DNA of 64,000 bases from Methylobacterium nodulans ORS 2060 (GCF_000022085.1 NC_011894.1:3959001-4023000), one strand, 5' to 3'. Counted from the stretch's first letter, positions 49,300-58,759 are shown. Notes: generated by a model not told the origin, from the sequence alone. Translations and numbers: made by a program.

Positions 49300-50170
49300 C
49301 GCCGGTGTTCATGGGGCGTTAGCCATACCGACCGAGCTTGCCGCCTCCGTCTTGGAGCCGGCCCATGATCCTGAATGCCCTCGCCCTCAAGCTGAAGAGA
49401 CAGGCCCGCGGCGCCTTCAAGGGCCGGCACGTCGAGGCCACCCTGATCGTGCAGGCGGTCTCCTGGTCCCTGCGCGACGCCCTCAGCGACCGCGATCTCG
49501 AGGAGATGCCTCCTGGAGAGGGGCCTGACCGTCGACCACTCCACCCTCAACCGGGTGGGTCCTCGCCTACGCGCCGGCGATCGAGCGCCGTCTACGCCGG
49601 TTCCGCAAGCCGCACTGCGGCTCCGGGCGCGTGGATGAAACTAGATCCGGGTCCGGGGTCAGTGGCGCTCCCTGGACCGGGCCATCGACATGCCCGGCGA
49701 GGCGGTCGACGTCCTGCTCACCGCCCATCGCGACCTGGATGCGGCCAAGCGCTTCTTTCGCAAGATGCTCGCGGCCGAGCCGCTGCTCGCGCCCGACCGC
49801 ATCGGCACGGACGGAGCTGGTTCCGACCCGCCGGGCATCGCTGAGAGCCGCAAGGAGGGCCTGCTGCCCCGGGCACCGATCCACCACGTCACCAAGCCCC
49901 TGCAGCAGGGGATCGAGAGCGACCACTTCCGGGTGAAGAGGCCGATGCCGCGGGTCGGCGGGTTCCAGTCGTTCACCGCGGCACGGCGCACGATCCAGGG
50001 CTTTGAGGCCATGCTGTGGTGGCGCAAGGGCTTCGGGTTCTCAGGCGCGTGGACCGTGCGGGAGCAGAACCAGCTGCTGGCCTCCTGCTTCGGGCTTCCC
50101 GTTGCGAACACAGCGTGAAAGCGGGACGGCAGAGCCCCCTCTGCGTTCCGGTCCCGAGTTTGCGACAAGC
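49300..50170 (+). mobile_element. IS6-family insertion sequence, nearly full length but frameshifted
   Basis: From ATG 49365 the frame reads ILNALALKLKRQARGAFKGR, then HVEATLIVQAVSW and DRDLEEM. The continuation is in other frames (DHSTLNRW-type, then AHRDLDAAKRFFRKMLAAEP to FGLPVAN at 50118). Several indels make it inactive. The right end GTTTGCGACAAGCCC is at about 50155-50170. The same ends occur on the IS6 remnants at 27836, 43110, 45145 and 57240. Confidence 0.7.
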
Positions 50171-50182
50171 CCTGTCGGACAT

Positions 50183-50309
50183 TGTCAGATTCCCGACAGC
50201 TGAGTGAAGTTCCCGCCAATCACCCGCGGTTCCATTAACGGACTGAGCTCAATAGCAACAGGTATTCAGAAGGATAAAGGTATTCAGAAGCATTCGGCAC
50301 ATCGCTTGC
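50183..50309 (+). promoter_or_regulatory. NifA site and sigma-54 promoter, copy B (thioredoxin)
   Basis: TGT-CAGATTCCCG-ACA at 50183-50198 (TGT-N10-ACA) and CGGCAC-ATCGC-TTGC at 50295-50309 (-24/-12; first T changed to C). Spacing is about 97 bp, typical for NifA-dependent promoters. Confidence 0.75.
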
Positions 50310-50356
50310 GGAAAGACCCGGCAGCGGCGGATGGCGCCGCGTCGGAGTGTTTTACG

Positions 50357-50680
50357 ATGCCTACCGTGATGGTAACCGACGCGAGTTTCAAGCAGGACGT
50401 CCTGGAGGCTTCCGAGCCCGTCGTCGTCGTTTTCTGGGCCGAGGGGTGCGTCTCTTGTCAGGCGATCAGCCCGGCGCTGGAAGAGATCTCGAGCGAGATG
50501 CAGGGCCGCGTCAAGATCGCCAAGCTCAACGTGGACGAGAATCCGGGCATTGTCTCGGAGTACGGGATCGCCGGGGTTCCGACCCTGATGATCTTCAAGG
50601 ACGGCAAGCTCGTGAGCCAGAAGTTCGGGGCCTTGTCGAAGGGCGCCCTGTTGCGCTGGATCCAGTCCGCGAGCGCCTGA
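50357..50680 (+). CDS. Thioredoxin-like protein with CVSC active site
   Basis: A 107-aa protein from ATG 50357 (GGAGTG upstream). The thioredoxin fold is clear: VVVVFWAEGCVSCQAISPAL (WCGPC position is EGCVSC), KIAKLNVDENPGIVSEYGI, AGVPTLMIFKDGKLV with cis-Pro. The CVSC dipeptide is unusual and should alter redox potential. It is the first gene after NifA/sigma-54 promoter copy B, so probably expressed during nitrogen fixation. Confidence 0.88.
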   Translation: MPTVMVTDASFKQDVLEASEPVVVVFWAEGCVSCQAISPALEEISSEMQGRVKIAKLNVDENPGIVSEYGIAGVPTLMIFKDGKLVSQKFGALSKGALLRWIQSASA

Positions 50681-50819
50681 CCGGGCGCTTCGTCCGAGCA
50701 GGGTGGTCATGGTCGGTCGATCTCCGGGGTGAGGCTTGCAACGCCGTCGCCCTAGCGACCTGCTGATCGGCCATGCCCGCCCAGGGCGGCGCGCTGCCCT
50801 CCGCAGGGCTCCGCGCGCC

Positions 50820-51230
50820 GCCCCAGAACCGTCGAGCCATCGTCCCGATGGGCTACGGCATCCAGTTCGTCGACAGCACGCCGGTCAACGAGCAAGCCGA
50901 GGCCACAGCGGCAGCCTCTTGGGCCGAGCGCACCGAGCCGCGCCTCGACCGCTGGCATCCCGTCGACTGGGCCTGCGAGCAGAACACGGTCGAGCACCGC
51001 CTGACCAAGCCGCGCTGCCCAGGGAGGAACGGTCGAGTTGAGCGCATGAACCGCACCATCAGCTGCGCCACCCCCTGCAGCTGTTCGTGGACGTCGACAA
51101 CAATGGCCGTCGGCTCAAGACGCTGCGCGGCCTCACACCCTAGGAGTTCATCTGCCAGGCTTGGACGACAGCGCCCGAACGCTTCAGGCTCGATCCGTCA
51201 CACCACATGCCGGGACCGGACATCCCGACC
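50820..51230 (+). mobile_element. IS481-family transposase remnant
   Basis: Pieces of an IS481-type transposase in different frames: HPVDWACEQNTVEHRLTKPR, then GRNGRVERMNRTI, and at the end TPxEFICQAW with LDPSHHMPG-type codons. It lies between the thioredoxin gene and promoter copy C. Inactive. Confidence 0.6.
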
Positions 51231-51335
51231 CGTGAACGGCAGCGCGTTTGCGTTGGCGACAAGCCCATCCCGCGCCTCGCTGATGACGGGCGCGAACGGC
51301 GACGCGCTTTCCCCAATTACATGGCTGTCGGACAT

Positions 51336-51462
51336 TGTCAGATTCCCGACAGCTGAGTGAAGTTCCCGCCAATCACCGGCGGTTCAATTAACGTACTGAG
51401 CTCAATAGCAACAGGTATTCAGAAGGATAAAGGTATTCAGAAGCATTTGGCACATCGGTTGC
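51336..51462 (+). promoter_or_regulatory. NifA site and sigma-54 promoter, copy C (rpoN)
   Basis: TGT-CAGATTCCCG-ACA at 51336-51351 and TGGCAC-ATCGG-TTGC at 51448-51462. It lies about 105 bp before the rpoN start, implying that this rpoN is itself driven by sigma-54 and NifA. Confidence 0.78.
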
Positions 51463-51565
51463 GCAGAGGTTCGGCAGCGGCGGAGGTCGCCGACGGCGGT
51501 GACATCGGGAGCGATGTCGCCACCAGGCCCGGGCGGCAGCCGGGGCGGAACACCGGAGCAGGCTG

Positions 51566-53077
51566 ATGAAATCGTTGCAACGGCTCGAAATGCGCCAGGG
51601 CCAAGGCCTGGTGATGACGCCGCAGCTCCTGCAGGCGATCAAGCTCCTGCAGCTCTCCCATCTCGATCTCGCGGCCTATGTGGATGCGGAGCTGGAGCGC
51701 AATCCTCTCCTGGAGCGCGCGGAGGCCGAGAGCTTCGACGGCGAAGGCGGGTTCGACGGCGAGGCGGCCGAGCCCCGGCTCGCCCAGGATCTCGACCTGA
51801 GCCGCGGCGAGATCGAGAGCGACCTCGACACCTGTCTGGACAACGTCTTCCCCGACGACGGCCCGGCCGCCCGCGAGGCGCCGGGCGGCGACAGCCTCTC
51901 CCTCACCCCGGCGCCCTGGGGCAACACGGGCGGCAGCTTCGATGGCGAGGATGACGAGGCGCCGGATTTCGAGGCGACGCTCACCAGCGAATCCACCCTG
52001 CGCGAGCATCTCGCGCCCCAGCTCGACCTCGCGACCCGCGATCCCATGGAGCGCCTGATCGGCGGCTTCCTGATCGATGCCGTCGACGAGGCCGGCTACC
52101 TGCGCGAGGACCTCGCGGAACTCGCCGAGCAGCTCGGCGTCCGCACGGAGGTGGTCGCGCGCGTGCTGAGCCTGGTGCAGGGCTTCGACCCGTCCGGCGT
52201 CTGCGCCCGCGATCTCGCCGAGTGCCTCAGCATTCAGCTGAAGGAGCGCGATCGACTCGATCCCGCCATGCAGGCGCTGGTCTCCCGGCTCGACCTCGTG
52301 GCGAAGCGCGACCTCGCGGCCCTGCGCCGCCTCTGCGGGGTCGACGACGAGGATCTCGCCGAGATGCTGGCGGAGCTGCGCCAGCTCGATCCCGAGCCCG
52401 GCCGGGCCTTCGGCGCCGGTCCGGTCGAGGTGCTGGTGCCCGACGTCTTCGTGCGGCCGGCCCCGGACGGGTCCTGGCTCGTGGAGCTCAACAGCGAGGC
52501 GTTGCCGCGCGTCCTCGTCAACCAGAGCTACTATGCGACCGTCTCCCGCGGCGCGAAGAGCGACACCGACAAGGCCTTCCTGTCGGATTGCCTCCAGACC
52601 GCCACCTGGCTCACCCGCAGCCTGGAGCAGCGCGCCCGCACCATCCTGAAGGTGGCGAGCGAGATCGTGCGCCAGCAGGACGGGTTCTTCCGCAACGGCC
52701 TGGCGCATCTGCGCCCGCTCAACCTGAAGACGGTGGCCGACGCGATCGGCATGCACGAATCGACGGTCTCGCGCGCGACCTCGAACAAGTCGATCGGCAC
52801 GAGCCGCGGCACCTTCGAGATGAAGTATTTTTTCCCTGAGGCGATTCCGGGCGCGGCGGGCGCGGCGGCCCATACCTCGGAGGCCGTGCGCCACCGCATC
52901 AAGCAGCTGATCGATGCGGAGGCGGACGACGTGCTGTCGGACGACGCGCTCATGCAGCGCCTGCGCGGCGAGGGCGTCGACATCGCCCGCCGCACGGTGG
53001 CGAAGTACCGCGAGTCGCTGCGCATCCCCTCCTCGATCGAGCGCCGCCGCGAGCGGGCGGCGAGGGCGGTGCGGTGA
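51566..53077 (+). CDS. rpoN: RNA polymerase sigma-54 factor
   Basis: A 503-aa protein from ATG 51566. Region I is QGLVMTPQLLQAIKLLQLSH, then AELERNPLLE. An acidic region II follows. The core-binding region contains DPSGVCARDLAECL. The HTH is TVADAIGMHESTVSRATSNK, and the C-terminal RpoN box is ARRTVAKYRESLRIPSS. All domains are present, so it should be active. It is the third gene here preceded by the NifA/sigma-54 promoter cassette, which suggests a nitrogen-fixation-specific rpoN copy with autoactivation. Confidence 0.96.
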   Translation: MKSLQRLEMRQGQGLVMTPQLLQAIKLLQLSHLDLAAYVDAELERNPLLERAEAESFDGEGGFDGEAAEPRLAQDLDLSRGEIESDLDTCLDNVFPDDGPAAREAPGGDSLSLTPAPWGNTGGSFDGEDDEAPDFEATLTSESTLREHLAPQLDLATRDPMERLIGGFLIDAVDEAGYLREDLAELAEQLGVRTEVVARVLSLVQGFDPSGVCARDLAECLSIQLKERDRLDPAMQALVSRLDLVAKRDLAALRRLCGVDDEDLAEMLAELRQLDPEPGRAFGAGPVEVLVPDVFVRPAPDGSWLVELNSEALPRVLVNQSYYATVSRGAKSDTDKAFLSDCLQTATWLTRSLEQRARTILKVASEIVRQQDGFFRNGLAHLRPLNLKTVADAIGMHESTVSRATSNKSIGTSRGTFEMKYFFPEAIPGAAGAAAHTSEAVRHRIKQLIDAEADDVLSDDALMQRLRGEGVDIARRTVAKYRESLRIPSSIERRRERAARAVR

Positions 53078-53101
53078 GGGTTGGCCGCAGCGTGGCAACC
53101 T

Positions 53102-53485
53102 CTACAGCGCCGCCGCCGTCGGGGGCTGCGTGCGGGCGCGCCGGGCCGCCTCGGCGGTGTCGAGCAGATGCGCGAGTTCCGTCGCCGCGGCCACCACGCG
53201 GGCGGCGACCCCCGGATCCGTCACCACCCCGTCCTGGATCTCCGCCTCGCCCGCATAGACCGCGGTCGGCGCCACATGGGCGGTGAAGAAGCCGAAGAGC
53301 GGGCGCAGCTGATGCTCCACCATCAGCGCGTGGCGGGCGCCGCCGCCCGTCGCGGCGATCGCCACCGGCTTGCCGGCCAGCGCCTCGGGCGCCAGGAAGT
53401 CGATGACGTGCTTGAACAGGCCCGAATAGGAGCCCTTGTAGACCGGCGAGCCGACGATCAGCCCGTCCGCCCCCTCGATGGCCGG
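53102..53485 (-). pseudogene. NAD(P)H-dependent FMN reductase (SsuE/MsuE type), truncated by IS110
   Basis: The C-terminal 128 residues remain: IEGADGLIVGSPVYKGSYSG, then LFKHVIDFLAPEALAGKPV and ATGGGARHALMVEHQLRPLF. The N-terminal flavin-binding start is missing because the IS110 element begins at about 53486. It is convergent with rpoN. Related enzymes supply reduced FMN for alkanesulfonate monooxygenases. Confidence 0.8.
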
Positions 53486-54620
53486 GCCTGATGGGGTGGA
53501 CGGCCCCTGCTCACGGCATCGCTGTGCCAGGATGAGGCCGCTGGTTCTCATCATCAGGAGCCGTCCATGGCACAGGTCAGCACCATCGGCCTCGATCTGG
53601 CGAAGACCGTCTTCCAGGTCCACGGCATCGACGCTCAAGGCGAGGTCATCGTGCGCCGACCTTTGCGTCGAGCCGAGGTCCTGCCTTTCTTTGCCAAGCT
53701 TTCACCTGGCCTGGTCGGCATGGAGGCTTGTGGACCGGCACACGACTGGGCTCGCCAACTGATTAAGCTCGGGCATATCGTGAGGCTCATGCCGCCAGCC
53801 TCCGTAAAGCCGTACGTCAAGCGTGGCAAATCCGATGCTGCCGATGCCGAGGCCATCACAGAAGCCGTGCGCCGCCCGACCATGCGCTGTGTCGCCGTCA
53901 AGACCGTCGATCAGCAGGCCGTGCTCATGCTGCACAAGGGGCGCGATCTGCTCGTCCGGCAGCGCACCCTGCTGATCAACGCCTTGCGGGGGCATCTGGC
54001 CGAGTTCGGGATCGTGGCGGCGCAGGGGCCCGCCGGCGTGAAGAGCGCCATCGCGCAGTTCAGGACCGATCAGGCCAGCCTGCCGGAGTTGGCCTGATCG
54101 GCGATCCGCCGCCTCATCGGCCAGAGCGAGGAGGTCGCCGAGCAGCTGAGAAGCGCCGAGACCGAGATCGTCGCCTGGTGCCGCAGCGACGCTGCGAGCC
54201 GCCGTCTGCTGACCATCCCCGGCATCGGCCCGATCACCGCCAGCGCGATCGCGGCGGCCGGGCCCGACCCCACCCTCTTCCGGTCCGGCCGGGAGTTCGC
54301 AGCCTGGCTCGGCCTCACGCCGCGAGCCCATCGCCGCGGCGGCAAGGATCGGCTCGGGGGCATCAGCAAGCAGGGCGACGGAACGATCCGCCGGCTGCTC
54401 GGGGCCACGGCCGTGATCCGAGTGGCGCGCCAAGACAACCCCGGGCGCGCCTGGGCCAAGCGGCTCTTGGAGCGCAAGCCCGCGCGGCTCGTGTCCGTCG
54501 CCTTGGCCAACAAGACCGCCCGGATTGCCTGGGCGGTGATGACGCGCGGCGACGTCTACAGAGCGCCCGCCGTCTGACGAGATCCCGCCTGCCGGCTCTC
54601 TCGCCGGCGACGGGGGGCAA
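53486..54620 (+). mobile_element. IS110-family insertion sequence A
   Basis: The left boundary is where the FMN reductase reading frame breaks (GGCC then TGATGGGGTGGACGGCCCC). The right end is not precisely determined. It contains the transposase pseudogene 53567-54577. Confidence 0.6.
53567..54577 (+). pseudogene. IS110 transposase with in-frame TGA
   Basis: From ATG 53567: TIGLDLAKTVFQVHGIDAQG (DEDD-type N-terminal), KSDAADAEAI. A TGA at 54095-54097 interrupts the same frame, which then continues unchanged: AIRRLIGQSEEVAEQ, LLTIPGIGPITASAIAA and AAWLGLTPRAHRRGGKDRLG (IS116/IS110 C-terminal domain), ending at 54577. A single nonsense mutation separates it from a 336-aa transposase. Confidence 0.8.
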
Positions 54621-54829
54621 GCTGCTGAGAGGGGATGACGAACCGGTCGAGCCGGGATTGAGGGGAGCCCGCTTTGCGACATGCGCGTCACAGCGCGCTG
54701 GCTTGAGGGGGACCTCGATCGCGGACTTCATCAGGGCCAGCGGCCATGAGCGCCGCGTCGACAGATCCCATGAGGGCGGCGCGAGACGGTTAGTCTGGTC
54801 TCCGGTGCACGACCTTGAGGATCCTCGCT
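54578..54829. other. Spacer between two IS110 transposases
   Basis: A palindromic CTGCCGGCTCTCTCGCCGGC lies near 54588, which could be part of the IS110 non-coding end. No gene is seen. The boundary between the two elements is unclear. Confidence 0.35.
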
Positions 54830-55990
54830 ATGACGCAGATGCCCAGCTCATCGTCTCCGACGCCTGATTACGAGCGCACGCTCGTCCTCGCAATCGAGTT
54901 GAGCAACGTGAGTTGGGTCTTGGCCGCTCAGATCCCTGGCTTGCCACGCCTGAAGGCCAAGCGCAGCGTCGCGCCGGCTCCCGAGGCCCTGTTGGCGGCC
55001 ATCGAAGGTTATCGCGAGCGAGCCCGCGCGGCAGGACGCGACGTCGAACGCGTGATCGCGATCTACGAGGCTGGCTGGTCGGGCTTCTGGCTGGCGCGCT
55101 GGCTGGGCATGCGCGGGATTGAGACGCATGTCGTCCAGCCCGCGAGCGTGCCGGTGGATCGCCGGGCGCGGCGCGCCAAGTCCGACGGGATCGATGCCGA
55201 ACTGCTGCTGCGAACGCTGCTTGCCTGGCTGCGCGGTGAGCCACGCGTGTGCTCGATGGTGCCCGTCCCGAGCGAGGCCGACGAGGACGCCCGACGGTGC
55301 GTGCGCGAGCGGACGGAGCTCGTGACCGAGCGGGTCGCCCTGGTGAACCGCATTGGTGCCGTGCTGGCGACGTTGGGCGTGCGCGACTACAACCCCTTGC
55401 TGCGGAACCGGCGCGAGCGGCTCGATGCGCTGCGCACCGCGCTCGGGACGCCGCTGCCGGCGCATGCCCGCGCCAAGATCGGACGCCTGCTCGACCGCCT
55501 GGATCTGGTGTGCGCGCAGATCACGGCCCTGGAGCGGGAGCGCGACGCCGTCCTCGACCAGGAGGCGCCGGACAGGGCCGGCGCGATGATCCAGCAACTG
55601 AGCACGTTGCGCGGCATCGGTGTGCAGAGCGCTACCATCCTGGTGCGCGAGGCGTTCGTGCGCGTGTTCGCCAACGCCAAAGCGCTCGGCGCTTACGCAG
55701 GCTTGGCCGCGACCCCCTACAGCAGCGGCGGGACGGTGCGCGAGCAGGGCATCGGGAAGGCCGGGAACCGGCGGCTGCGGACCGTCATGGTCGAACTCGC
55801 TTGGCTCTGGCAACGCTATCAGCCCGGCTCCGCCCCGGTGAACTGGTTCCGTACGCGCGTCAGCGGTGCAGGCGCGCGTGGCCGCAAGGTGATGGTGGTG
55901 GCCCTGGCGCGCAGGCTCCTCATCGCTCTGTGGCGGTTCGCCACCCAGGGCGTTCTGCCGGAGGGTGCGGTCCTGAAGCCCGCGTCCTGA
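54830..55990 (+). CDS. IS110-family transposase (intact)
   Basis: A 386-aa protein from ATG 54830. It has an N-terminal DEDD-type RuvC-like domain (LAIELSNVSWVLAAQ; RRARRAKSDGIDAELLLRTL). A middle coiled region follows, then the C-terminal Transposase_20 domain (LSTLRGIGVQSATILVREAF; AYAGLAATPYSSGGTVREQG; GKAGNRRLRTVMVELAWLW). The frame is uninterrupted, so it may still be active. The two element ends are not evident by eye. Confidence 0.88.
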   Translation: MTQMPSSSSPTPDYERTLVLAIELSNVSWVLAAQIPGLPRLKAKRSVAPAPEALLAAIEGYRERARAAGRDVERVIAIYEAGWSGFWLARWLGMRGIETHVVQPASVPVDRRARRAKSDGIDAELLLRTLLAWLRGEPRVCSMVPVPSEADEDARRCVRERTELVTERVALVNRIGAVLATLGVRDYNPLLRNRRERLDALRTALGTPLPAHARAKIGRLLDRLDLVCAQITALERERDAVLDQEAPDRAGAMIQQLSTLRGIGVQSATILVREAFVRVFANAKALGAYAGLAATPYSSGGTVREQGIGKAGNRRLRTVMVELAWLWQRYQPGSAPVNWFRTRVSGAGARGRKVMVVALARRLLIALWRFATQGVLPEGAVLKPAS

Positions 55991-56935
55991 TCGCCTGCGA
56001 AGATCGGGTATGAGCCGTCGGTCGGCTCGGCCCTCAGGATCCAAGAGGGCGTCGCCGTTGTCCGGCTTGGCGCACGAACGCCGTCAAATAGTGGCGCCAC
56101 CCTCCTGGAGCTCTCCCGTCCCGGATGCGGGACAGTGGTGGGACATGTCCCGCCGGATGTGAGGTTTGCAGGGAAGCCCTGCGCTGAAGAGAGCTCCATC
56201 TTGGACAACAATTCCCCTGTGCCCCGCAAAGTTCTGGAGGAACCCGCCATGAGGTAGCTTGACGACTGCGCCCTCATGTGAGGCCGGACACATGACTGCA
56301 CCCCGACCGGGCAGCATCCCTTTCCACTTGCACCGCAGGGGCCGTCCACACATGTCGCAAACTTTTTTTCGGCTCGCCCGCAGGCTATGAGAGAGCGCCG
56401 TCAGCTCTCACTTAGGCTTGTATTTCGCCTGCTTGAGCTCCCGAAATGCGACGACAAGGTGCGGAAATTTCAACGCTCAGGCGCGTGGTTGGTCGCTGAA
56501 AAAAGGTTGCGACAGGCCCCGCAGGGGAGCCATGAGCGCGCGCCGTCAGTTCTAGCTCTGGGTTGTACTCTGCGCGCTTACGTGCTCGGAAGGCTACTTC
56601 AAGCTGCGGAAATTTCGACGCTCACAGGCGTGGTTGGCCGCTGAAAAAAGGTTGCGACAGGCCCCCGACGCTGCTCTCCCCGCCCGCTCCCAGGATCAGA
56701 TCGCATGACGTCAGGAGTGGTTTGAATCTATGCTTATTCCGACGCTCGGAATAGGGGGTGAATCTGGGCTACGATGAACGTCGGCATTACTGTTCTCGAT
56801 TGCACCACAATAGATCACTTCGCTTCATGGACCTGCTACAATAAGTCCATGAAGCTCTCCGTATGGACGGAGCATTTCTCACGACCACCCACGCGATCCC
56901 AGGCCTACCGGCTACGTGGGGTCGGTATGCTCGGC
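55991..56935. other. About 945 bp without a supportable gene; contains a tandem duplication
   Basis: No frame is convincing. A minus-strand frame (HEGAVVKLPHGGFLQ) near 56150-56310 looks like IS-associated sequence but is unassigned. The 56380-56668 part is a tandem duplication (listed separately). Confidence 0.35.
56380..56668 (+). repeat. Tandem duplication of about 147 bp
   Basis: Two units share GAGCGCGCCGTCAG-type starts and nearly identical ends: TGCGGAAATTTC, then CGTGGTTGG, then CGCTGAAAAAAGGTTGCGAC (56460-56517 and 56607-56663). They are diverged in the middle. Non-coding. Confidence 0.65.
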
Positions 56936-57130
56936 CTAAGCTTCCGCCTGCTCGTCGTCGAGCGATGCTAGTTCACTGCGCGCCTGAGCGATCAGACGGG
57001 CATGCTGGAGTTGGAGGGCCCGACTGTTGGCGCCCAGACCGGCAGAGCTGCGGATTTCCGCCTGCGCCTGTTCGTACTCCTCAAGCCGGGCTTCTAGCTG
57101 GCGGCGGCGCTCCGCGATGGTGTGAGGCAC
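56936..57130 (-). CDS. Small coiled-coil protein
   Basis: A 64-aa protein starting at GTG 57130 with AAGGGGAATACC upstream. It reads PHTIAERRRQLEARLEEYEQ, then AQAEIRSSAGLGANSRALQL and DDEQAEA. Strongly helical. Longer starts exist upstream (ATG 57199) but lack protein-like composition. No family is recognised. Confidence 0.55.
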   Translation of the reverse strand: MPHTIAERRRQLEARLEEYEQAQAEIRSSAGLGANSRALQLQHARLIAQARSELASLDDEQAEA

Positions 57131-57239
57131 TCTGGTATTCCCCTTGTTGTCGTTGCGGCTAGGCCGCCGGAACGGCCAAGCTCGGCGAACCATGGTCATC
57201 ACTGGGGCGAGAATGCGGCTGGCCGGCTCCGCACGGCCA

Positions 57240-57440
57240 TAAATGGGCGTGTCGCAAACTCGGAGCCGGGACACAGAAGGGGCTCAGCTGTCCCGCTTTC
57301 ACGCTTTGTTCGCGACGGGAAGCCCGAAGCAGGAGGCGAGGAGCAGTTCTGCTCGCGCACAGTCCACGGACCCGAGAACCTGAAGCCCTTGCGCAGCCAC
57401 CGTGCAGCAGATGTTTCTCCGCAGTGCGAACCTGCGAGGC
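57240..57440 (-). mobile_element. IS6-family 3' remnant
   Basis: On the minus strand GFRFSGPWTVREQN and the terminal sequence GTCGCAAACTCGG match the end of the IS6 copy at 50000-50170 (GFGFSGAWTVREQN). It lies just downstream of umuC. Confidence 0.6.
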
Positions 57441-57464
57441 CGTCCTGACCCGCGACACGCGCGC

Positions 57465-58759
57465 TCACACCGGCACGGCATTGACCACCGGTAGCTCATC
57501 GAGCCGGGTCGTGTAGCGCGGCATGCGCATCTCGAACTTTGTCGCCCAGGTCCGCTTCCTCTCGAGCCTCGCCCGCGCCGGCACCACGGTGCTGCGTCCG
57601 AAACGCCGGTTGCAGGCATCCATCGCCGCCATCAGTGCTCCCGACCGCTCCCGCTCGAGCGCCCCGAAGAGGGCCCGCGGGCTCTCCGCCAGTGGCACGA
57701 GGTCGGTCGTGATCACGCCGGCCCTTGCTGTAGCGCCAGGGCGCGCCCGTCGGCTCGCGCCAAGTGCGCTCCACCCCAAGCCGGGTGGCCCTGATCAGCG
57801 CAAGGCTGTCATTCGTCGCCTCCGGCAGGTGCACCACCGTTGAGACCGAGCGCATCGGATCGCCCCGGTCGTGCTCGCTCGCGTGGTAAAAGACGGTGAG
57901 CTGGGTGGTGGCGAGCCCGTCCCGGCGCAGCTTCTCGCCGAGGCGAGTGGCATGCGCCGCGAGCGCCTGGTCGAGCACGCCTCGCTCGGTGACCCGGCTT
58001 GCGAAGCTGCGGGTGACCGCGCAGCCCTTGCGGCGAGCCGGCACGATCTCCAGCGGCAGGCGCGGCCACGGAGTTTGTGGATGATGCGCTCGCCGACCAC
58101 CGTGAGCGCCTGGCGGGCCGGGCGCGGGTCGAGGTCGCGCAGATCCGCGACTGTATCGATGCCCATCTCCTCGAGCTTGGCGAGCGAGGCGCGGCCGATG
58201 CCCCACACCTCGCCGACTGGGTGCCGACGAGCCAAGCGGCGCGCTCGTCCTCGTCCGAGAGATCGCACACGCCCCCTAGCTCGGGGATGCTCTTGGCGAT
58301 GTGGTTGGCCAGCTTGGCCAGCGTCTTGGTCGGCCCGATCCCGACGCAGGTGGGCAGGCCCGTCCAGCGCCGCACAGTCGAGCGCAGGTCGCGGGCGAGT
58401 TCGAGCCTCTCTCGCTCGTGCGCGTCCGAGAGGTCAAGGAAGCTCTCGTCGATCGAGTAAACCTCCACGTCGGGCGCGAAGATCCGGTAGACGGCATTGG
58501 CCCTCGCCGACATGTCGCCGTAGAGCGCGTAGTTGCTACTGAATACCCGCACCTTCTCACGGCGGCACAGGTCGCGGAGCTTGAAATACGGCTCGCCCAT
58601 CTTGATGCCGAGCGCCTTGGCCTCGCTGGTGCGGGCAATGGCGCAGCCGTCGTTATTGCTCAGCACGATCACCGGCACGCCCGTAAGGCGCGGGTCGAAC
58701 ACCCGTTCGCACGAGCAATAGAAGGAGTTGCCGTCGATCAGGGCGAGGGCGCGGCTCAT
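57465..58759 (-). pseudogene. umuC: DNA polymerase V catalytic subunit UmuC, at least three frameshifts
   Basis: From ATG 58759: [40 protein letters not shown] and [11 protein letters not shown] (polymerase acidic residues), intact to about 58225. Then [20 protein letters not shown] is in a second frame, [20 protein letters not shown] in a third, and VITTDLVPLAESPRALFGAL in a fourth, with breaks near 58225, 58075 and 57735. Each segment is well conserved, so the damage is recent or partly due to sequencing error. Its start overlaps the umuD stop. Confidence 0.88.

Noticed and set aside
50204..50356. N-terminal extension of the thioredoxin gene from ATG 50204
   Set aside because: The extension (KFPPITRGSINGLSS) translates the promoter cassette and lies upstream of the predicted transcription start; ATG 50357 gives a normal-length thioredoxin.
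51357..51566. 69-codon frame upstream of rpoN
   Set aside because: Same translated promoter cassette as above, not a gene.
54848..56044. 398-codon minus-strand frame opposite the intact IS110 transposase
   Set aside because: Antisense shadow; the plus strand has the transposase domains.
56084..56353. 89-codon minus-strand frame after the intact IS110 transposase
   Set aside because: Partly protein-like, but no start context or family is recognisable; probably IS-associated non-coding DNA.
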